64,000 nt of DNA from Streptomyces sp. NBC_01216 (GTDB lineage Bacteria > Actinomycetota > Actinomycetes > Streptomycetales > Streptomycetaceae). The stretch is from the NCBI RefSeq assembly GCF_035994945.1, contig NZ_CP108677.1, positions 3,100,001 to 3,164,000 on the forward strand, given 5' to 3'. Shown here piece after piece: positions 59,608 through 64,000 of the stretch; the first letter of the stretch is position 1, and every line of letters starts with the position of its first letter. A model generated the notes under the pieces. The model was given only the letters and a program-made list of their open reading frames with translations, did no database searches and was not told the origin of the DNA. The translations under genes and the position numbers were made by a program.

Positions 59608-60346
59608 CGTTGGCCCTCCTGCGGGCGAGTACGGCCTCGGCGAGGACGAGGTCGAGGGGGCGGGTCACCTTGAACGCCTCTTCGTGGCCGGGGACGACGA
59701 CGACGGGGGCGCCGAGCCGTTCGACCATGCCGGCGTCGTCGGTGGCGCCGTCGCCGGTGAGGGCGACGGTGGCGTGGGCGTCGACGAGGGTGTCGCGGTC
59801 GAAGCCCTGCGGGGTCTGCACGGCCCGCAGCCGGGACCGCTCGGGGGTGGCGACGACCTGCTCGGGCCGGCCCTTCTCCGGCGCCGGCTCGACCTCCTTG
59901 ACGGTGTCCGCGACCGGCAGGGCCGGGACGACGGCCACCGCGCCGTCGCGGACGGCCTCCACCACCGCGTCGACGGTGTCGACGGGCACGAGGGGGCGGG
60001 CGGCGTCGTGGACGAGGACGGTGGCGATGCCCTCGGGCAGCGCTTCCAGGCCGAGACGTACGGATTCCTGGCGGGTTTCGCCACCGGGGACGACCAGGTA
60101 GTCGGTCCGCTCGGGCAGGGCGTGCGCGTCGAGGAGGTTCTTGACCTCGGCGGCGCCGTCGGAGGGGGCTACCACGACGACGAGGGAGACGGCGCGGGAG
60201 GCGGCCATCGCCCGGACGGCGTGGATGAGCATAGGGGTGCCGTTCAGCGCGCGGAGCGCCTTGGGGGCGCCCGGGCCGAGCCGTACGCCCCGTCCCGCGG
60301 CGGGGATCACCGCCGCGGTCCGTCCGGGACGCGTTTCGTCTGTCAT
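59597..60346 (-). CDS. ispD: 2-C-methyl-D-erythritol 4-phosphate cytidylyltransferase
   Basis: A 249-residue nucleotidyltransferase of the MEP pathway. CTP-binding motif [20 protein letters not shown], then [52 protein letters not shown] and [13 protein letters not shown]. The frame is open upstream to 60562, but homology begins at ATG 60346 ([15 protein letters not shown]). Upstream to carD is non-coding. It overlaps ispF by 11 bp. Confidence 0.95.
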   Translation of the reverse strand: MTDETRPGRTAAVIPAAGRGVRLGPGAPKALRALNGTPMLIHAVRAMAASRAVSLVVVVAPSDGAAEVKNLLDAHALPERTDYLVVPGGETRQESVRLGLEALPEGIATVLVHDAARPLVPVDTVDAVVEAVRDGAVAVVPALPVADTVKEVEPAPEKGRPEQVVATPERSRLRAVQTPQGFDRDTLVDAHATVALTGDGATDDAGMVERLGAPVVVVPGHEEAFKVTRPLDLVLAEAVLARRRANDGF

Positions 60347-60693
60347 CGGTTGCACTCCGGCAGGTTTGTTTCCTCGGCCGACATGGGTATGGCCCTGGGT
60401 GCACCCCGGCCGACGGCTGGGGCGCGCCGACGCGACGCCTCGACCGGGCCCTTTCCGTGACGACGGTCGGGGGCGTTCCGCGGAGGCACAGGGGATGACG
60501 GCACGAGGGAATCGGGACGGGGGAATGGTCGAGGCCGGCACCGCGAGCGGTGTCCGGGCCAAGCGGTCGCGACGGTGGCACCAGACGGATCACCGGCGCG
60601 CCGTGAGGCGGGACGCGGACATGCCGCAGCGCCCGGCGACGCCACTGTGATCTTCACAGCACGTCAGCGGGCACCACGGCATCGCTTCTCACA
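60347..60693. other. gap between ispD and carD
   Basis: About 350 bases after carD on the shared minus strand. It has several open frames but none with protein-like sequence or a ribosome site. It probably holds the ispDF promoter and the carD terminator; I could not fix either. Confidence 0.4.
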
Positions 60694-61176
60694 TCAGGAC
60701 GCGAGGACCTCGTCGAGGAGAGCCTCGGCCTTGTCCTCGTTCGTGTTCTCCGCGAGGGCGAGCTCACTCACCAGGATCTGCCGAGCCTTGGCGAGCATGC
60801 GCTTCTCACCTGCGGAGAGTCCGCGCTCCCGCTCCCGGCGCCACAGGTCGCGGACCACTTCGGCGACCTTGATGACATCGCCGGAGGCGAGCTTCTCAAG
60901 ATTCGCCTTGTAGCGACGTGACCAGTTCGTCGGCTCCTCGGCATACGGTGCGCGCAGCACCTCGAAGACCCGGTCCAGCCCGTCCTGCCCGACTACGTCG
61001 CGCACTCCGACGAACTCCGCGTTGTCCGCCGGCACACGAACCGTCAGGTCGCCCTGAGCGACCTTGAGCACCAAGTAGGTCTTGTCCACGCCTTTGATCT
61101 GGCGAGTTTCGATGGCCTCGATCAGCGCGGCCCCGTGATGGGGATAGACCACGGTGTCGCCAACCTTGAACGTCAT
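60694..61176 (-). CDS. carD: CarD-family transcription factor
   Basis: A 160-residue essential RNA-polymerase-binding protein of actinobacteria. The N-terminal RID/Tudor domain is [20 protein letters not shown] with [17 protein letters not shown]. The C-terminal DNA-binding helices are [20 protein letters not shown] (conserved Trp that wedges the -10 bubble) and [20 protein letters not shown]. It stabilises open complexes at rRNA and housekeeping promoters. A promoter (TTCAGA, 17 bp, TACCCT on the minus strand, 61233-61205) lies 29 bp upstream. Confidence 0.95.
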   Translation of the reverse strand: MTFKVGDTVVYPHHGAALIEAIETRQIKGVDKTYLVLKVAQGDLTVRVPADNAEFVGVRDVVGQDGLDRVFEVLRAPYAEEPTNWSRRYKANLEKLASGDVIKVAEVVRDLWRRERERGLSAGEKRMLAKARQILVSELALAENTNEDKAEALLDEVLAS

Positions 61177-61204
61177 GTGACAGGTACCCCTTCCGTGGCT
61201 ATCC

Positions 61205-61233
61205 AGGGTAACACGGATACGGCTTCTTCTGAA
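61205..61233 (-). promoter_or_regulatory. candidate carD promoter
   Basis: Minus strand: -35 TTCAGA (61233-61228), 17-bp spacer, -10 TACCCT (61210-61205). The predicted leader is about 20 bases. Confidence 0.5.
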
Positions 61234-61790
61234 TGGCGTTTTCGCAGGTCAGGGCATATCTCGGGGCTTGACAACAGCGACACGGACGTGCTGCGAAGGG
61301 CTTGCGGAAGGCGGTATTCGCAGGTCGGAGCGGCTGCGTGGACACAGAGAAACGCGAACGCTACACGCTCCGGGAGCCCCTGACGAGAGGAATGTTGTCC
61401 TGTTTTGCCTGGTTCAGGGTAGGCATCTTCAGGTGCTCCGTTCGAGGGTCGACCACCCGTACGGACGCATCCCTGATCGAATCCCGAATTGATCAACGAC
61501 TGTCGGAGTGGCCTTTTCCGGGGCGCGCCCCGCGGAATACCGGACGCCCGTCGAATTGATCAAGGCGGTTTTGTGAACGCCGGGTCAATGAACCGTTTCC
61601 GGCCATCGCGGGGGCACCGGGGGAAGGCGACGAGGTGCGGAGGGGCGGGTCGGGTGCGGGACGAAGAGTGCGGCTCGGTAACCTAAGCCCGCCGACACAC
61701 CTTTAGCTCGTCCTTAGTCCGCCGCTGGTCCCCGGGCCGCGCGGCGGGCCGTCCACAGACTGTCCGTACGTCCTAGGAGATGCCGCCGCC
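61234..61790. other. non-coding stretch between carD and a lipoprotein gene
   Basis: Over 550 bases with locally lower GC and no credible gene. It includes an exact 11-bp repeat GAATTGATCAA (61486-61496 and 61553-61563) and a palindrome GGGGCGCGCCCC near 61520. It should contain the lipoprotein promoter, but no clear hexamers were fixed. Confidence 0.45.
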
Positions 61791-62411
61791 GTGAGCCGCA
61801 GCCTTCGACGCGGCGCCCTCGCCGCCACCGCCATCGTGATCTCGATCGCCTCCCTGTCCGCGTGTGGCGCGGGCAACGACGCGCAGACGCTCGGGGTCCG
61901 CCCCGACAACGCCGCCGTCACCGTCGAGGACGTCAAGGTCCAGAACGCTCTGGTCATCACGCAGCCCGGACTCACCGCCGCCGGACCCGCCGTCGTCTCG
62001 GCCACGGTCTTCAACAACGGCAGCGCCCAGCAGACCATCGACGCGATCACCCTGCCGGGGGCCGCGGCGACGGTGACGCTCAAGGCCGCCGAAGGCGCCG
62101 GCCCGATCACGATCCCCGCGGGCGGCTCGGTCGTCATCGGCGGCGAGGGCAACGCCTCCGCCGTGATCGAGAACGGCCGCGAGGCCGTCAAGGACGGCGC
62201 CGCCCAGCGGGTCGTCTTCAAGCTGAGCCAGACCGGCGACGTGTCCCTGAACGCCTTCGTCGTACCCGCGAAGGGCTACTTCGAGGGGTACGGCCCGAGC
62301 GAGCTGCCGAAGCCGCCCGGCGCCACTCCGGACGCCACCCCGTCGGACACCCCGGCCGAGACGCCCTCGGGCGAACCGTCCGGCGACGCCGAGCACGCGG
62401 CCGGTCACTGA
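61791..62411 (+). CDS. secreted lipoprotein
   Basis: A 206-residue exported protein with a lipoprotein signal (RRGALAATAIVISIASLSAC; lipobox LSAC, Cys25). The mature part is a beta-rich domain (TVEDVKVQNALVITQPGLTA; AVVSATVFNNGSAQQTIDAI; VIGGEGNASAVIEN; LSQTGDVSLNAFVVP) like the small DUF461/PCuC-type surface domains, then an acidic Pro/Thr/Ser tail. Function unknown; metal handling is one possibility, although no Met/His copper motif is evident. GTG 61791 follows tcctaggaga. It converges on phoP with a strong terminator between. Confidence 0.75.
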   Translation: MSRSLRRGALAATAIVISIASLSACGAGNDAQTLGVRPDNAAVTVEDVKVQNALVITQPGLTAAGPAVVSATVFNNGSAQQTIDAITLPGAAATVTLKAAEGAGPITIPAGGSVVIGGEGNASAVIENGREAVKDGAAQRVVFKLSQTGDVSLNAFVVPAKGYFEGYGPSELPKPPGATPDATPSDTPAETPSGEPSGDAEHAAGH

Positions 62412-62423
62412 CCCGGAACACAC

Positions 62424-62462
62424 GAGGGCGCCCCACCGGATCAGATCCGGTGGGGCGCCCTC
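62424..62462. terminator. terminator between the lipoprotein gene and phoP
   Basis: A perfect 18-bp stem GAGGGCGCCCCACCGGAT (62424-62441 / 62445-62462), loop cag; it serves the lipoprotein gene and possibly phoP from the other side. Confidence 0.9.
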
Positions 62463-62596
62463 GCGCGTAGGCCGGACGGTCGGTCCTCGCACGCGCGCCA
62501 GGCCGGGCGTGTCCGGGTCACCCCGCGACGCGCGCCGGAACCGTACGCCACGCGCCCCGGGAACGGCTCGGCGCGGCGGTCACGGCCGGTCACGGT

Positions 62597-63277
62597 CTAC
62601 GGCTCGAACTTGTAGCCCAGCCCCCGGACCGTCACCAGATAGCGCGGCGCGCCCGGGTCCGGTTCGATCTTGGCGCGCAGCCGCTTGACGTGGACGTCGA
62701 GGGTCTTGGTGTCGCCGACGTAGTCCGCGCCCCAGACGCGGTCGATGAGCTGCATCCGCGTCAGCACCCGGCCCGCGTTCCGCAGCAGCATCTCCAGCAG
62801 GTCGAACTCCTTCAGCGGAAGGTCGACCTTGCCTCCGGAGACCGTCACGACGTGGCGGTCCACGTCCATCCGCACCGGACCGGCCTCCAGGGCCGCCGGC
62901 GTGACCTCCTCCGGTTCCCCGCGGCGGCGCAGCACCGCGCGGATGCGGGCGACCAGCTCCCGCGAGGAGAAGGGCTTGGTGACGTAGTCGTCGGCTCCTA
63001 TCTCCAGGCCGACGACCTTGTCGATCTCGCTGTCCTTGGCGGTCACCATGATGACCGGGACGTTCGAGCGGCCGCGCAGCTGGCGGCACACCTCGGTACC
63101 GGGCAGACCCGGCAGCATCAGGTCGAGGAGGACGAGGTCCGCTCCGTTGCGCTCGAACTCGTCGAGTCCGTCGGGCCCGGTCGCGGCGACCGCGACCTCG
63201 AAGCCTTCCTTGCGGAGCATGTACGACAGGGCGTCGCTGAAGGATTCCTCATCCTCGACGACGAGCACTCGGGTCAC
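62597..63277 (-). CDS. phoP: response regulator PhoP
   Basis: A 226-residue OmpR-type regulator, master of the phosphate-starvation response in Streptomyces. Receiver domain: VLVVEDEESFSDALSYMLRK, phosphorylated Asp52 in LVLLDLMLPGLPG, and Lys101 in DDYVTKPFSSRELVARI. The winged helix follows at 130-226 (KVDLPLKEFDLLEMLLRNAG; DTKTLDVHVKRLRAKIEPDP; TVRGLGYKFEP). GTG 63277 overlaps the phoR stop by four bases (GTGA), so translation is coupled in a phoR-phoP transcript order. Confidence 0.95.
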   Translation of the reverse strand: MTRVLVVEDEESFSDALSYMLRKEGFEVAVAATGPDGLDEFERNGADLVLLDLMLPGLPGTEVCRQLRGRSNVPVIMVTAKDSEIDKVVGLEIGADDYVTKPFSSRELVARIRAVLRRRGEPEEVTPAALEAGPVRMDVDRHVVTVSGGKVDLPLKEFDLLEMLLRNAGRVLTRMQLIDRVWGADYVGDTKTLDVHVKRLRAKIEPDPGAPRYLVTVRGLGYKFEP

Positions 63278-64000
63278 GGAAGGACCTCCGGGGCAGGGAG
63301 CGGTTCGGTCATGAGATCGGGGGTGGGCGAGTCGGGCGAACGGCGGTCCCGTGCGGCGCCCGCCTCGGGCAGTCGCAGGGTGAAGGTGGAGCCCTGGCCT
63401 TCGGTGCTCCAGACCGTGACCTCGCCGCCGTGCGAGGCGGCCACGTGCTTGACGATGGCCAGGCCCAGACCCGTACCGCCGGTGGCACGGGAGCGGGCCG
63501 GGTCGACTCGGTAGAAGCGCTCGAAGATGCGCTCCTTGTCCTTGTCGGGGATGCCGATGCCCTGGTCGGTGACGGCTATCTCGATCAGGTCGCCGCCGGG
63601 TGCGGCGATCTTGCGGGCCGCGATGCCGACGCGGGTGTGGGCCGGAGAGTAGTTGACGGCGTTCTCGACGAGGTTGCCGAGAGCGGCGGCGAGCTGGCCG
63701 CGGCTGCCCCAGACGTGCAGGCCGGCGGTGCCGCCGGAGGCCATGGTGATCTGCTTGGTGGAAGCCGGGTGGCGGGAACGGTCGATGGCCTCGGCGACCA
63801 GCTCGTCCACGGGCACCGGCTCGGAGTCCTCCAAGGGGTCGTCGTTCTGGACCCGGGAGAGGTCGATGAGTTCCTGTACGAGATTGGTGAGGCGGGTCGC
63901 CTCGATCTGCATCCGGCCCGCGAAACGGGTGACCGCCTCGGGATCGTCCGAGGCGTCCATGACGGCCTCGGAGAGCAGGGACAGCGCACCGGTCGGGGTC
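63274..64000 (-). CDS. phoR: sensor histidine kinase PhoR, C-terminal part (runs off right edge)
   Basis: The last 241 residues of a membrane-bound kinase. The fragment begins just after the phosphorylated His (TPTGALSLLSEAVMDA), continues with the dimerisation helix (TRLTNLVQELIDLSRVQNDD) and the ATP domain: N box LGNLVENAVNYSP, G1 VTDQGIGIPDKD, F box FERFYRV, G2 GGTGLGLAIVKHVAA. The membrane and sensor portions lie beyond base 64000. It phosphorylates PhoP under phosphate limitation. Confidence 0.93.
   Translation of the reverse strand, partial: TPTGALSLLSEAVMDASDDPEAVTRFAGRMQIEATRLTNLVQELIDLSRVQNDDPLEDSEPVPVDELVAEAIDRSRHPASTKQITMASGGTAGLHVWGSRGQLAAALGNLVENAVNYSPAHTRVGIAARKIAAPGGDLIEIAVTDQGIGIPDKDKERIFERFYRVDPARSRATGGTGLGLAIVKHVAASHGGEVTVWSTEGQGSTFTLRLPEAGAARDRRSPDSPTPDLMTEPLPAPEVLP

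Noticed and set aside
59001..60593. Long minus-strand frame (530 codons) over ispF and ispD
   Set aside because: Out of frame with both enzymes and made of Arg/Pro/Ala-rich sequence.

Overview
This 64-kb window is a Streptomyces chromosomal segment. The evidence is very high GC with strong third-codon GC bias, GTG/TTG starts, many leaderless-looking promoters, and a gene set typical of the genus: phoPR, carD, ispDF, cysS, rlmB, msiK, cdgB, nagKA, otsA/otsB, gpgS, thrC, groEL2, a cold-shock gene and murQ. From memory, the order resembles the S. coelicolor region from about SCO4229 (phoR) to SCO4307 (murQ), read in reverse. I could not run an alignment to confirm this.

Layout. 1-5.5 kb: a LysE-type exporter cut by the window edge, DUF2087 and HD-domain genes, a decayed MFS exporter, and a large secreted protein with two identical C-terminal repeats. 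5.5-9.1 kb: a MurNAc-6-P module (RpiR-type regulator, murQ, EIIBC permease). 9.2-16 kb: a CPBP protease, groEL2 with two CIRCE operators, a cold-shock gene, and a thrC-moaD unit under a SAM-I riboswitch. 16-20 kb: glucosylglycerate and trehalose synthesis (gpgS, otsA, otsB). 20-25 kb: a sugar-binding lipoprotein, the DasR-type nagK-nagA operon and a PfkB-family kinase. 25-37.7 kb: a carbohydrate-binding membrane protein, the diguanylate cyclase cdgB, flavin reductase, arfB, a TerD protein, acetyltransferases, an M1 peptidase lipoprotein, a broken GlcG/HbpS gene, FAD enzymes and a MITE-like palindrome.

37.75-51.8 kb is an integrated actinomycete integrative and conjugative element (AICE) of the pSAM2 type. 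It is bounded by a 45-bp direct repeat whose right copy forms the 3' half of an intact tRNA-Thr(UGU) gene. It carries a Nudix (Pif-like) protein and a GntR (KorSA-like) repressor that share an operator motif with the main operon. The rest is a run of small membrane and zinc-binding proteins, a TraB/FtsK DNA translocase followed by direct repeats (candidate clt), a prim-pol plus DUF3631 ATPase replication pair with an iteron-like region, xis and int. An IS701-family element with perfect ends and a CTAG duplication has inserted between the repressor gene and its terminator.

51.8-64 kb returns to the core chromosome: msiK with a DasR-like site, a secreted protein, a nucleotidyltransferase, a DoxX membrane protein, rlmB-cysS, ispD-ispF, carD, a lipoprotein, and phoP-phoR (phoR cut by the right edge).

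Shared logic. GlcNAc and MurNAc-6-P catabolism (nagKA, murQ/P) and the shared sugar-import ATPase msiK sit in one neighbourhood; nagK and msiK carry the same 13-bp DasR-like core. The AICE is a self-contained module for maintenance, replication, transfer and site-specific recombination.
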